Program-made: the position numbers and the translations under genes | Part shown: in pieces, positions 1 to 7,739 of the stretch | Numbering within the stretch: the first letter of the stretch is position 1 | How the letters are laid out: each line of letters opens with the position of its first letter | Assembly (NCBI GenBank): GCA_036141575.1 | Contig: JAYZXF010000016.1 | Coordinates: 1-64,000 of the forward strand | Direction: 5' to 3' | Length of the DNA: 64,000 nucleotides | DNA from: Pseudomonadota bacterium | GTDB lineage: Bacteria; Pseudomonadota; Alphaproteobacteria; UBA2136; JAPKEQ01 | The notes under the pieces: generated by a model | Databases searched by the model: none | What the model was told of the DNA's origin: nothing | What the model saw: the letters and a program-made list of their open reading frames with translations, nothing else

Positions 1-162
1 GCTGCTGGTTTGGGGTTGAATATGCGCACATGTCGCCACTGTCCAAGAGTCCCAAGCAAAGCCGGAACCACAAGGCATCAGTTGAGGGTTTTTCAAGCGC
101 ACAAGGGCACTTGCGATGTTGAAGCTCTCTTCTGTTTGCAGGAGAGCAGGTTTAAGAGTCAT
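1..162 (-). CDS. Trypsin-like serine peptidase, N-terminal fragment (runs off the left edge)
   Basis: Only the first 54 codons are present; the frame is open to base 1. An ATG follows a GGAG ribosome binding site. Residues 31-41 contain GSGFAWD and then a TCAH motif, which matches the N-terminal half of the trypsin-like protein encoded at 6400-7005 (CSGFALD, TCAH). The His would be the catalytic base of a chymotrypsin-fold peptidase. The Asp and Ser of the triad lie outside the window, so activity cannot be judged. It reads away from its neighbours and has its own promoter. The assignment rests on the paralogue comparison. Confidence 0.7.
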   Translation of the reverse strand, partial: MTLKPALLQTEESFNIASALVRLKNPQLMPCGSGFAWDSWTVATCAHIQPQTSS

Positions 163-211
163 ACTGATTCTCCATAAAAAAGGAACGCTTAAGATTAAGC
201 TGTATTTTTCA

Positions 212-240
212 TGTATAAGCAACCTCACAGAGGATTGCAA
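212..240 (-). promoter_or_regulatory. Sigma-70-type promoter for the left-edge peptidase gene
   Basis: On the minus strand TTGCAA is followed after 17 nt by TATACA, about 50 nt upstream of the ATG. Confidence 0.55.
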
Positions 241-255
241 GTATTCCACCCACAA

Positions 256-281
256 AAAGCCACCCCAATTGGAGTGGCTTT
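256..281 (-). terminator. Intrinsic terminator
   Basis: Inverted repeat AAAGCCAC/GTGGCTTT with T-rich flanks, just after the stop of the 117-aa minus-strand gene. The short spacer between stop and stem contains TCGA. Confidence 0.7.
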
Positions 282-292
282 CTATTTCGATG

Positions 293-646
293 CTATTTAA
301 AGCGGGTCACAAACATATCAATGTCTGCAGACGGCATCTCTTCAAGTTGTCTTGCACAGGCAAGCTCGCTGCCGTGTCGCCGTTTCATCAACAGTTTATA
401 CTCTGGGTGAACCATCGCGGCATATTTCATAACGCGACAGGCCTCAATCATCACTTCTGGGTTACCAGCGTTCAGAATAAAGTCAATGTCTGGAACACGC
501 GGCTGGCTTGCCAGGTCATCTTCAGTTTCAAGTTCCACATTTGTCAGCACAATACGAGCATGACGCCCATGTTCAGCTTCAAAAGACCTCACTTCTGACA
601 GCGCCCAGAACATAGCCGATGACGTGTGAAACGGTACAATTTTCAT
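293..646 (-). CDS. Unknown 117-aa cytoplasmic protein
   Basis: I do not recognise this protein. The start is the ATG of MKIVPF, which follows an AGAGGA ribosome binding site; a longer open frame upstream would read through the previous terminator and the promoter. It has no signal peptide or membrane segment. It looks alpha/beta, with a beta-strand-rich N-terminal half (RIVLTNVE) and a basic C-terminus. It resembles the next gene upstream in size and in its MKI(V/I) opening, but I see no convincing alignment. It has its own promoter and terminator, so it is a stand-alone unit. Confidence 0.75.
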   Translation of the reverse strand: MKIVPFHTSSAMFWALSEVRSFEAEHGRHARIVLTNVELETEDDLASQPRVPDIDFILNAGNPEVMIEACRVMKYAAMVHPEYKLLMKRRHGSELACARQLEEMPSADIDMFVTRFK

Positions 647-704
647 ATAGGATTTTTCCTCTAAGCTTCGTAAACGGAACACCAGATATATTGGTGGGAT
701 GCTT

Positions 705-733
705 GATATAAAGACTCCCCCTGCTTTCGTCAA
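705..733 (-). promoter_or_regulatory. Promoter (sigma-70 and sigma-32-like) for the 117-aa gene
   Basis: Minus strand: CCCCTTGACG, then TATATC after a 17-nt spacer. It can also be read as CTTGACG - 14 nt - CTTTATAT, near the RpoH pattern. Confidence 0.6.
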
Positions 734-746
734 GGGGTAAACGTAC

Positions 747-771
747 AAAACCCGCCATAAAGGCGGGTTTT
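747..771 (-). terminator. Intrinsic terminator of the 2117-782 operon
   Basis: AAAACCCGCC/GGCGGGTTTT stem with a 5-nt loop, right after the stop codon; the spacer contains ACGA. Confidence 0.8.
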
Positions 772-781
772 GCAATTCGTT

Positions 782-1138
782 TTAGTCTGCTTGAGCCTCA
801 GTGGCCAGCACAAACGTGGCAAGGGCACCCTCATCCATCCCTTGCAGGCAAATGGTAGAGGCATAGTCACGGCCAATATCGCGCTGAAGCACCAACTGGA
901 TATCAGTTGAAAAGAGCTCCATGCCCCAAAGCACATGACACATGGCATGCATGGCACCCTTTCCCTGCGCGCAGAAAACATATTCTGCATGCGGGTTGAC
1001 CAAACCGCTCGCAAAATCACGATCAGTGATTTCATGTGCATCACTGACCACAATTTTGGTCCCAGTTCTGTCTGTCTTGAAGAAATCCAAGAGTTGAGGA
1101 AAGGCTTCACCAGGCTTAGAAAAGCTGATAATTTTCAT
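782..1138 (-). CDS. Unknown 118-aa protein, last gene of a three-gene operon
   Basis: Unrecognised. The ATG follows AAAGGA, and the gene starts 19 nt after the stop of the 191-aa gene, so the two are almost certainly cotranscribed. The N-terminal half has alternating hydrophobic strands (KIISFS, TKIVVSDA), and a Cys-rich middle (CAQGKGAMHAMCHV) contains Cys and His spaced in a way that could bind metal; that is speculation. No export signal is visible. The operon ends in the strong hairpin just downstream. Confidence 0.75.
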   Translation of the reverse strand: MKIISFSKPGEAFPQLLDFFKTDRTGTKIVVSDAHEITDRDFASGLVNPHAEYVFCAQGKGAMHAMCHVLWGMELFSTDIQLVLQRDIGRDYASTICLQGMDEGALATFVLATEAQAD

Positions 1139-1157
1139 GAAGGATTATCCTTTAAGG

Positions 1158-1733
1158 TTAGCTTTTTAGGGTTGGTTTGGTTGCGTTGAGTACGGTGGTC
1201 AGATGACCTTCTGCAACATCAAGGGATTCAAGAAACGCCTCTGACAGCTTTCCATGACAATCCTGCGCACGCATATTCACAATGTGCGGCACAGAACCAT
1301 GGGTCAGATATCCGCTCAGTCCATGACGCAGCAGGTCTACCACATCCACGGAGGATGAGGGCTGAAGACTATCTGAGTTGGCGTATGCCTCCCCATCAGT
1401 CATAGAAGCCGTGTGGCCCAGATTCTCATACAGCCAGAGATCACAAGGAGCAAGGCGCCCTGCACCCCGACGAATCAGCCGATACATAGTATCAGGCGAA
1501 TCCGTATAGAACATGAGATTGTAACACTCGTCCTGTTCATCTGCGTACGGCACGTTACTGCGTGGATCGCAGCCGATAACCAGAGCGGTTTTGTCTTGAA
1601 GGTTTGCTTTCAGGAGCAGCTCTACAGCTTCATCTTCCGAAATGATCTGATGTGCGGCCACTTGGCTATCACGCATGGCATTGGCCAGCGTGGCAGACAG
1701 AATGGGCGCCACAATGTAGTTTCTTGCTGCCAT
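1158..1733 (-). CDS. Unknown 191-aa protein, paralogue of the 189-aa protein at 2807-3376
   Basis: The ATG follows AAGAGGAG. Co-linear similarity to the 2807-3376 product is visible along the length: an opening (N/Y)Y(I/V)xAP, a block FYTDSPDTMYRLIRR against IISDSPEFLYRFLRQ, then a conserved DLW(L/I), a Ser/Asp-rich linker and a P-H-I/L-V motif near residue 150. Length is conserved too (191 and 189 aa). No known domain is evident to me. It sits second in an operon 43 nt after the 113-aa gene. Confidence 0.75.
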   Translation of the reverse strand: MAARNYIVAPILSATLANAMRDSQVAAHQIISEDEAVELLLKANLQDKTALVIGCDPRSNVPYADEQDECYNLMFYTDSPDTMYRLIRRGAGRLAPCDLWLYENLGHTASMTDGEAYANSDSLQPSSSVDVVDLLRHGLSGYLTHGSVPHIVNMRAQDCHGKLSEAFLESLDVAEGHLTTVLNATKPTLKS

Positions 1734-1775
1734 GAGAGTGTCTCCTCTTTGGCAAGGGTTTCAGAAAAACTGGCC

Positions 1776-2117
1776 TTAGGTGGCCAGTGCCTTTCTCATC
1801 AGAGTTTCATCCATGTGCGCTGTGAACTGGCCTGTCATGAACAGGTGTTCAACATGGTTACCAGCATCTGGCAGCACATGAACATGAACGGCTTTCAAAC
1901 CACCATGAATATTGCGCAGTTGCATCAGCACCTGCATGACAGGTGTCACGCAGCTGGCCCAATACACTTTGCTGTAATCCTCATGAAGCTGATCCAAGTC
2001 GGACGAGTCCAACTGTGCAGCCACCACAAGGGCAATGGGTTTTTGGTTTGGATCTTGAACGGAAACATCCAAAACCGTAGCGCCAATTGGCTGGCTACCA
2101 ATTTCAACGATGTGCAT
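1776..2117 (-). CDS. Unknown 113-aa protein, first gene of the operon
   Basis: Start chosen at the ATG of MHIVEIG because GGAGG lies 6 nt upstream; an ATG 12 nt earlier sits inside that ribosome binding site. The product is soluble and His-rich towards the C-terminus (VHVHVLPDAGNHVEH). Function unknown. It is the promoter-proximal gene of a three-gene leftward operon (this gene, the 191-aa gene, the 118-aa gene) that begins with a heat-shock-like promoter and ends in a single terminator. Confidence 0.75.
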   Translation of the reverse strand: MHIVEIGSQPIGATVLDVSVQDPNQKPIALVVAAQLDSSDLDQLHEDYSKVYWASCVTPVMQVLMQLRNIHGGLKAVHVHVLPDAGNHVEHLFMTGQFTAHMDETLMRKALAT

Positions 2118-2175
2118 AAGCACCTCCATAGGTTTAGAGTTTTCAAAAGGAACGCAGAGATTTGCGTATTAGTTA

Positions 2176-2206
2176 GGATATAAGACTTTTTCTTAGAGTT
2201 TTCAAG
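2176..2206 (-). promoter_or_regulatory. Sigma-32-like promoter of the three-gene operon
   Basis: Minus strand: CTTGAAA - 15 nt - CTTATATCC, with a downstream CTAACTAAT resembling the TTAACTATC extension of other promoters in the window. Confidence 0.55.
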
Positions 2207-2211
2207 ATTGC

Positions 2212-2239
2212 TTGCATGTAAACCACAAAATAGTATACG
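2212..2239 (+). promoter_or_regulatory. Sigma-70-type promoter, divergent
   Basis: TTGCAT - 16 nt - TATACG; the -10 region contains the GTATAC hexamer seen at many cassette promoters. It is back-to-back with the leftward promoter. Confidence 0.5.
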
Positions 2240-2285
2240 ATAGATCAAATTTATCTTTTGTTCTTTTTCAGAAAGACTCCTCAAC

Positions 2286-2762
2286 ATGTTTTCATTTCTT
2301 TATGAAATCCTATGGGACATGCCTCTAGATATGATGTTTGACTGGGGCGGTCGCCTCGACCCACTTGGCACCTTCATGGCACTCCTTTGGTGGGGCCTTA
2401 TGGGGCTTGTCATCTCCATGATTCTTTACGGCATTTACTACGTGATTGAAACTGCTGGCATCCCTGAGCGTGCAGAACGCTCCACGATAACAGGTAAACA
2501 ATTTACACCCGCGCACACCACTATGGTCACTGTTAATACGGGTAAAAGCGTCAGCGTTATTCCTGTACATCATCCTGATCGTTGGCACATGACATTCCGT
2601 GTGAATAAATGTAAATCTCTGGTGTCATTTGATATTACCCAGTCTCAGTTCAACGCCATGAACAAAGGTGACGAAGTCAATATTATGATTCGCCGCGGCC
2701 GCATCTCTGGCAGCAAATACGGATTTGGTTTCCAAACCTTTAACAAAAGCGATTTCACCTAA
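2286..2762 (+). CDS. Unknown 158-aa membrane-anchored protein
   Basis: One clear hydrophobic helix, about residues 29-53 (TFMALLWWGLMGLVISMIL), is followed by a soluble C-terminal domain of about 95 residues rich in beta strands and ending in KYGFGFQTF. The N-terminus is acidic and aromatic rather than signal-like, so the protein is probably anchored in the inner membrane. The C-terminal pattern (hydrophilic strands, then a GD-V-x-I-x-x-RRGRISG turn) recalls the soluble part of the 135-aa protein at 3595 (FTFMLPDGT, ending KGRFSGK). Function unknown. Confidence 0.75.
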   Translation: MFSFLYEILWDMPLDMMFDWGGRLDPLGTFMALLWWGLMGLVISMILYGIYYVIETAGIPERAERSTITGKQFTPAHTTMVTVNTGKSVSVIPVHHPDRWHMTFRVNKCKSLVSFDITQSQFNAMNKGDEVNIMIRRGRISGSKYGFGFQTFNKSDFT

Positions 2763-2774
2763 CCCGTGATACAA

Positions 2775-2808
2775 CAAAGCCCCCGTTACGGGGGCTTTGT
2801 CTTTTTTT
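2775..2808. terminator. Bidirectional terminator between convergent genes
   Basis: AAAGCCCCC/GGGGGCTTT with a 4-nt loop and a T run on the plus strand; the A-rich flank serves the leftward gene. Confidence 0.85.
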
Positions 2809-3376
2809 ATCGTTTTTGAAAAATCTTTTGCATGGCTGCGGCTTGCGCCATCACCTCTTGCTCATAATTGCCAAACTCATCGTTATAGTTTGGAAACTGC
2901 ACAAGGCGCGGCAAACGTTTCAGCTCACGACCAATATTATCGCGAATCAACTCCGCAATCATACTGGCATGTACCAAGTCCTCCGAGGAGGTGTTGTCAT
3001 CATTCACAGATTTGCGGGAGCGGTCATTCCAGCTTTCTGTATTGTGATCAATCCACAGGTCGACCTGCATTTTCACATCTTGGCTTTGACGCAAAAAGCG
3101 GTATAGAAACTCAGGTGAATCAGAGATGATCACCAAGTCATAGGCATAACCTTCAGGAGAGGCTTCAATTTGCAGATAGCGATACAGCCCTGCTCCACAA
3201 ACCAGTGCAATATTTTCAGGCTTAAAGCCAAGGCCAACATCTTCCATAAACCAGTTGTTGACTTTGTAAGCCAAGCTACGCAGTGTGGTGGCTTGGCATT
3301 TTTTTGCAGGCGTTTCCAGCAGTTGACGCGTCAGGTAATAGGTATTTACAGGCGCCATCACATAGTACTGAGGCAT
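2807..3376 (-). CDS. Unknown 189-aa protein, paralogue of the 191-aa protein at 1158-1733
   Basis: The ATG is preceded by GAGAGG. It shares with the 1158-1733 product the opening MxxYxVxAP, the SDSPExxYRxLR block near residue 90 and a following DLWI; the N-terminal 60 residues are more diverged. A polar linker rich in Ser, Asp and Asn separates the two halves. No enzymatic motif is visible. It is a stand-alone unit and converges on the 158-aa gene. The duplicate pair points to local gene amplification. Confidence 0.75.
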   Translation of the reverse strand: MPQYYVMAPVNTYYLTRQLLETPAKKCQATTLRSLAYKVNNWFMEDVGLGFKPENIALVCGAGLYRYLQIEASPEGYAYDLVIISDSPEFLYRFLRQSQDVKMQVDLWIDHNTESWNDRSRKSVNDDNTSSEDLVHASMIAELIRDNIGRELKRLPRLVQFPNYNDEFGNYEQEVMAQAAAMQKIFQKR

Positions 3377-3452
3377 AAGTAGGCCCTCTCAGAAAAACAG
3401 AAGAAAAGATAGAGTTGCTTATGATGTAGCATAGCTCACCTTAAAACACAAC

Positions 3453-3480
3453 AAAGCCCCCATAATGGGGGCTTTGGCTT
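3453..3480 (+). terminator. Orphan intrinsic terminator
   Basis: AAAGCCCCC/GGGGGCTTT followed by GGCTTTTT. No rightward gene ends before it: the adjacent gene is leftward and starts on its other side. It may be a remnant of a lost or inverted cassette. Confidence 0.6.
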
Positions 3481-3495
3481 TTTATAGACTTCCCC

Positions 3496-3523
3496 CTTGA
3501 AATGCCCTCAACCACCCCTATAA
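3496..3523 (+). promoter_or_regulatory. Sigma-32-like promoter
   Basis: CCCCCTTGAAA - 13 nt - CCCTATAA, a very close match to the RpoH consensus. Confidence 0.65.
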
Positions 3524-3594
3524 CAAGGGTAATTCACTCAACTTAATGGGGCACCCTGCCCTCATCTTCCTTTTTATTCCACATGGAGACACAC

Positions 3595-4002
3595 ATGCCT
3601 TATTTCTTGATTTCTATCCTATTGGCGAGCTTAATCTGTATAAAAGAGCGCCAATATATTCAACGCGTCTTTGACGGCTATGGAAGGGAAACCAAAGCAC
3701 AAACAGCGATACTGATCAGCAAAAACTCAACAGAAAACCCCAATGCCCGACATATTTACACTGGAAAAGGGTTCATGAGACCTGGCCCGCGTAATGCGCG
3801 CTACTATTTCACGTTCATGCTCCCTGATGGCACCACCGATACAGTGGAGACACATTATGGTGCTTACATTTCATACTGTGAAGGTAACGTTATTCAAGCC
3901 GCAGTCTGCAAAGGGCGCTTCTCTGGAAAACAGAGGGTTGTTGGTTTTATAAAAGATTTAGGAATAGACCTGAGCCACTGTTTTTATGAAATAGAAGTTT
4001 AA
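3595..4002 (+). CDS. Unknown 135-aa protein with N-terminal membrane anchor
   Basis: Start placed at the second in-frame ATG, because the first (12 nt upstream) overlaps the GGAG ribosome binding site. Residues 2-16 (PYFLISILLASLIC) form a signal anchor or uncleaved signal peptide. The rest is soluble with paired hydrophobic strands (YYFTFMLPDGT). Two Cys residues lie in the C-terminal half. Function unknown; the soluble part weakly resembles that of the 158-aa protein at 2286. It has its own heat-shock-like promoter and terminator. Confidence 0.75.
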   Translation: MPYFLISILLASLICIKERQYIQRVFDGYGRETKAQTAILISKNSTENPNARHIYTGKGFMRPGPRNARYYFTFMLPDGTTDTVETHYGAYISYCEGNVIQAAVCKGRFSGKQRVVGFIKDLGIDLSHCFYEIEV

Positions 4003-4010
4003 AACGACAC

Positions 4011-4043
4011 AAAGCCCCGCAACTGCGGGGCTTTGGCTTTTTT
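4011..4043 (+). terminator. Intrinsic terminator
   Basis: AAAGCCCCGC/GCGGGGCTTT, then a T tract; the stop-to-stem spacer reads AACGACAC. Confidence 0.85.
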
Positions 4044-4183
4044 AGGAGTTTTATTGCTTACTCTAAATCTCGCATTTAAAAAATATGAAATTTTTAAAAT
4101 ACGACTCCCCGTAAGCGACTGTCTTGGTTGAAAGCGCATTCCTTCAAAAATAATCCTATGTCTTATTTTTAAGTTGCTTTAAA

Positions 4184-4242
4184 CCGCTCAAAAGCCCTGA
4201 GGCTTTTGGTTCGGCTATTCGCCTCACACTCTAATAGGCCAA
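4184..4242. repeat. Dispersed intergenic repeat, copy 1
   Basis: About 60 bp beginning CCGCTCAAAA, then a short stem (AAGCC..GGCTT), then TTCGG-CTAT-CGCCTC-CACTC, ending ATAGGCCAA. The same order of blocks occurs at 31116-31175. It sits in the otherwise empty 260-nt gap next to the capsid gene terminator. Confidence 0.5.
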
Positions 4243-4257
4243 GAGTGAAGAGCAAAA

Positions 4258-4290
4258 CAAAAAACACCCCGCACTTGCAGGGTGTTTTTG
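4258..4290 (-). terminator. Terminator of the capsid gene
   Basis: AAAACACCC/GGGTGTTTT stem; on the minus strand it follows the capsid stop and ends in TTTTTTGTTTT. Confidence 0.85.
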
Positions 4291-4303
4291 AGTTGCTAAC
4301 GCA

Positions 4304-5500
4304 TTAAGCAGAGATCTTCTGGATCTTGATGGCGTCAGTGTTCACCACTTCACCACCCGTACGCTTACGGAAGTAGAACTTCGCCGTACCTGGGGCTGTG
4401 ATCTCATCACGTGTCATGCGGATACCGCTGATGTGATCTACAATACGGTAACCTTCTGCAAAATCACCCACAGCCACAGAAAGGCCATTTGCCGCGACTG
4501 CTGGCATGTCGTCAGCTACAATCACAGGGCGACCAAGAAGTTCCATCTTGCCAAGGTTGACCCAGCTTTCAGGTAGAGGCTCACCGCCTGTGCTCTCAAG
4601 GTTCACAATCTGACCCCACGTACCAGCGTTCATCATCCATGATGCGTTACGCAGGTATGTTTCGCGACCCAGTGAAAACAGCACATCAACAAGACCCTGC
4701 TTAGTTAGAGCCGCAGCAGCGCCTGAGTTGATTTGCTCAATTTCACCAAAGCTTGTACCGTCCGTGTAAGTCAGGAAGCCTTTCGCAGAGCCTGTACCTG
4801 TACCAGACACAAAGTCTGCACCTTCAGCACGAGCAAATTTATCTGCCGCTTCACGGGCAATCTCAGCTTCAAGGTCAAAGCCACTGTCTTCAAGGATCTC
4901 TTCACTCGCAAAGATGTAAACACCTTTTTTATGAACTGGGATCTCGTTTTTACCGAACGTTGGCGCTGTTGTTTCAGAAACAGCCGCAGATTCAGCAAGG
5001 TTAGAAATACCAATATCTGCATCACGCACAAGCATCTGTAGCGCATCCTTAGATGTTGTAGAAACCGTTGCCGCACGGCGCACAGGTGAGAAGTCTTGTA
5101 GACGACGCACAATAGAAGTCGCCATGTCTTCTGGCACTGTGTAACCACCTTCAGAGTCAGTATGGCTTAGAGCCTTTGCTTCATAGTGGTTACCTTTTGC
5201 TGCGAGGCGTTCAGCCCACTCAGAGCGGTAATCGCCTTGAATCGCAGCCAGCTCAATTTCACCACTACGGCCTTTACGGATGTAATCCATAAACGCTTTA
5301 CGGTATTTAAGAACTGTCTCACTGCGTTCACGGGCTTCACCAGATGCCCCCTTCTGTACTGTTTCCATCAGGTACTGAAGTTTTTCATCTGTACGAGATT
5401 GATGTTTCTGGAGATCAGACATAGACTTTGTCACTTCCAGCGTTGTGTTTTTAAAGTGTGAGCCAATTTCGCTCATCATGTCTTTTACATTTTCAGTCAT
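4304..5500 (-). CDS. HK97-family major capsid protein (phage or GTA-like)
   Basis: 398 aa, the usual size for HK97-fold capsid precursors. The first ~110 residues are charged and helical (coiled-coil delta/scaffold region) and lead into a typical mature N-terminus (SEGGYTVPEDMATSI). Later blocks typical of the family are PVHKKGVYIFASEEILEDSG (spine helix and P-domain region), GTGTGSAKGFL, and a C-terminal GDFAEGYRIVDH-RDE block. This organisation resembles RcGTA gp5. The prohead protease is encoded 145 nt upstream on the same strand, as in phages. The ribosome binding site is weak. The frame is intact and the protein looks functional. Confidence 0.9.
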   Translation of the reverse strand: MTENVKDMMSEIGSHFKNTTLEVTKSMSDLQKHQSRTDEKLQYLMETVQKGASGEARERSETVLKYRKAFMDYIRKGRSGEIELAAIQGDYRSEWAERLAAKGNHYEAKALSHTDSEGGYTVPEDMATSIVRRLQDFSPVRRAATVSTTSKDALQMLVRDADIGISNLAESAAVSETTAPTFGKNEIPVHKKGVYIFASEEILEDSGFDLEAEIAREAADKFARAEGADFVSGTGTGSAKGFLTYTDGTSFGEIEQINSGAAAALTKQGLVDVLFSLGRETYLRNASWMMNAGTWGQIVNLESTGGEPLPESWVNLGKMELLGRPVIVADDMPAVAANGLSVAVGDFAEGYRIVDHISGIRMTRDEITAPGTAKFYFRKRTGGEVVNTDAIKIQKISA

Positions 5501-5645
5501 TTTTTTAACTTTCTTACATTAGCATTGAACGGTTTCACGAGTGCTTTAAATCCGCTCACAGTCGGCGAAAATTCACCTTGACCGAGGAGTACAGGCGACA
5601 TGTATAAGCACATACATGAGCCCAGCCCCGCAGGTAAAGGTGGAT

Positions 5646-6248
5646 TTACAGCTTCTGTGAGTAGGGTTTAAACGGCTCGGGCGCGGCTACAGCATCATGT
5701 AGTGCTTTCAGGCCCTCGGCTGCTGAGTTCGCCTCAGCGGCACTGAGGCCAAAACTGTTTTTGAAATCTTGTATCAGGCGATCTGCGCCTTTGACGTCTT
5801 TAATCTTAGCGTGGGTATTAGCTGGGAATGTCACCAGCGAAACTTCCATCAGCTTAACCTCACTAATTTCACGCACGCCGTCCTGTCTAATACGGCTTTT
5901 ACCAGAGGGAATAGAAAACCCAATGCTCACCCCACCAAAGGCGCCCATACGCGCCAGCTCAAACTTATCCTTCGCAAAAGCGCTGTTCATAGCAAACTTG
6001 GCACGCATTTCTAGGCCATTTTCTGTTTGCACAAGGCTCTGGATAACACCAAGCGGGTAAAAAGGATCATGCTGGTAGAGAAACTTGAAGTGACTAGCAG
6101 GATGTTCGTTTAGGCTTTTACTAAACGCACCAGGTAGAATCACATCCCCTTCCTCGTCTATAGTATGGAAGGTACTGGCAATGGCAACAATCTCGCCCTT
6201 TACGGCATCTGCACTTACAATCTCGGCACTAAAATCTCTTGTCTGCAT
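5646..6248 (-). CDS. HK97-type prohead (capsid maturation) protease, family S78
   Basis: 200 aa, typical for the family. Signature elements are visible: GDVILPGAFS near residue 35, H60 in the YQHDPFYPLG block, S108 in GGVSIGFS, and EVSLVTFPAN at about 135-144. The His/Ser pair fits the herpesvirus-assemblin-like active site. It would cleave the N-terminal delta region of the neighbouring capsid protein during head maturation. The start has an AGAGGAG ribosome binding site. Upstream, where a portal gene would normally abut, there are instead 4.9 kb of mostly rightward genes. Confidence 0.9.
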   Translation of the reverse strand: MQTRDFSAEIVSADAVKGEIVAIASTFHTIDEEGDVILPGAFSKSLNEHPASHFKFLYQHDPFYPLGVIQSLVQTENGLEMRAKFAMNSAFAKDKFELARMGAFGGVSIGFSIPSGKSRIRQDGVREISEVKLMEVSLVTFPANTHAKIKDVKGADRLIQDFKNSFGLSAAEANSAAEGLKALHDAVAAPEPFKPYSQKL

Positions 6249-6399
6249 AAATAGACTCCTCTGGGTTTACCCTACCAAGGATAGAAGCCACGTACAGATG
6301 TGCGAAGAGGCTCCCCTATGTGTTTTTACTTGCCTTATGCTTTCTCAAGCCGTATGCTTCATGTATACAAAACTTCTCTTTCCGTTTTAGGAGGCTCCT

Positions 6400-7005
6400 A
6401 TGACTTTACGTTTGGATGACTATGTCATCACCTTTATGGGCCCCGGTTTAAACACACCCAGATGTTCTGGTTTTGCATTGGATGAGCGCACGATTATCAC
6501 CTGCGCCCACTGCAATGTAGACCCGAACAACTTTGTGTATAACAGAGGTTACATTCGCACGTTACCACGCAAACGCCTTTGGGCGATTGAAGAGGACATT
6601 ATGTTCCTCACGTCTGGCTACAGCCATGGCTTCCCTGTTCTGCCTCACGCAGCGCCCTGCATTACTTTGAAAGAAGACTGCTACGTTGTGCCCCAATACC
6701 GCGAAGGTGAAAAAGGTCCGCGCCCCTGCAACAAAGCAGAGGTATGGGCAGGCCCTCAGCGCAAATGGATGCACAATAAAAGTGCTGGCACAGATGCCCA
6801 CCCCATGACGTTCCCCTATCATTTTCATGATGGTGGATCAGAGCGTGATGTACGTGTCTTTGGCTCTTCTGGCAGCCCTGTGGTTAACGCCAACGGCGAA
6901 CTGCTAGGCATGCATAACCAAAGCGATTGGCAAGACGGTATGGGATTCGCAATCCCCCTCTTCCAGATCTATCGCACTTGGAACCAAGTAAAGCCCAAAA
7001 ATTAA
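6400..7005 (+). CDS. Trypsin-like serine peptidase, cytoplasmic
   Basis: 201 aa. A chymotrypsin-fold triad can be placed: H37 in TCAH, D66 in EEDIMFL, S159 in GSSGSPVV, followed by a typical GELLGMHN strand. There is no signal peptide, so it probably acts in the cytoplasm, unlike DegP-type proteases; there is no PDZ domain. The start follows AGGAGG. It lies between the prohead protease and portal genes, on the opposite strand. A paralogue starts at the left edge of the window. Seven Cys residues make it unusually Cys-rich for a cytoplasmic protease. Confidence 0.8.
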   Translation: MTLRLDDYVITFMGPGLNTPRCSGFALDERTIITCAHCNVDPNNFVYNRGYIRTLPRKRLWAIEEDIMFLTSGYSHGFPVLPHAAPCITLKEDCYVVPQYREGEKGPRPCNKAEVWAGPQRKWMHNKSAGTDAHPMTFPYHFHDGGSERDVRVFGSSGSPVVNANGELLGMHNQSDWQDGMGFAIPLFQIYRTWNQVKPKN

Positions 7006-7015
7006 AAACGAAAAT

Positions 7016-7041
7016 ACCCCGCATATTGTGGGGTGTTTTTA
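7016..7041 (+). terminator. Intrinsic terminator
   Basis: ACCCC/GGGGT stem with T5 tail; the spacer after the stop contains ACGA. Confidence 0.7.
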
Positions 7042-7052
7042 CGTTTACACGC

Positions 7053-7083
7053 CTTGAAATTCACAGAGAAAGACCCAATACTT
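7053..7083 (+). promoter_or_regulatory. Sigma-32-like promoter
   Basis: CCTTGAAA - 14 nt - CCCAATACTT. Confidence 0.6.
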
Positions 7084-7140
7084 TCACTAGATCATCTGAT
7101 CTATTCGTACCGTTACGTTCCATCCTAGGAGGATTTATTC

Positions 7141-7689
7141 ATGGAACTCACCTTTCACAATGCCATCATGATGATGCGTCAGTACCACGGTTCTCAGCCC
7201 AGCGCTTTCCTGATTGGGAAAAGCCAAGGCAAAGACACCGGCAGCATTCATGATCCGAACAGCTTTGCCTTTGCGCAACAACTGGTCGGCATGATTCAAC
7301 TGCGTGCCTCGGACACTTCGGCGCTGATTTCCAGCCTGGGTCTGACCGCACAGCAGCGTGAAAACCTGTCTCTGGAAGCCATCGAGCAAGTGCAGCGCAA
7401 ACAACTTGTGCGCATGATGGGTGCATTCGACATCAAGTCGAGCCGCAACAAGGAGGCCATGGCACTGACGCTCACCAGCTTCCTGAAGCAGGGAGACGAC
7501 AATATCTCGCATGCCCACTGGGCTCAGTTTCTGACTGAACACAACTACGATGTGGTCGATATTCTGACCCCACCGGAGAAGAAAATGCGCGTGACCGCCA
7601 CCATGCAGGAAAACCTGCTTGCTCTGTTGGCATCTCTCGGCATCTCGCCCGAAGACCTGCAAGCTGAAGCCCCTCAAAAGGCCAGCTAA
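7141..7689 (+). CDS. Unknown 182-aa helical cytoplasmic protein
   Basis: Not recognised. The start has a strong AGGAGG 7 nt upstream. The protein is predicted almost all-helical with amphipathic segments (TAQQRENLSLEAIEQVQRKQLV) and no export or membrane signal. A LTPPEKKMRVTATMQENLLALLASLG segment near the C-terminus could form a helical hairpin. Leucine is encoded mainly by CTG and CTC, unlike the flanking phage-head genes. It is a monocistronic heat-shock-type cassette. Confidence 0.8.
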   Translation: MELTFHNAIMMMRQYHGSQPSAFLIGKSQGKDTGSIHDPNSFAFAQQLVGMIQLRASDTSALISSLGLTAQQRENLSLEAIEQVQRKQLVRMMGAFDIKSSRNKEAMALTLTSFLKQGDDNISHAHWAQFLTEHNYDVVDILTPPEKKMRVTATMQENLLALLASLGISPEDLQAEAPQKAS

Positions 7690-7699
7690 TCGAAACACG

Positions 7700-7735
7700 A
7701 AAGCTCACCCTTAATGGGGTGAGCTTTGCTTTTGG
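7700..7735 (+). terminator. Intrinsic terminator
   Basis: AAAGCTCACCC/GGGGTGAGCTTT; TCGA directly follows the stop codon. Confidence 0.85.
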
Positions 7736-7739
7736 GGGC

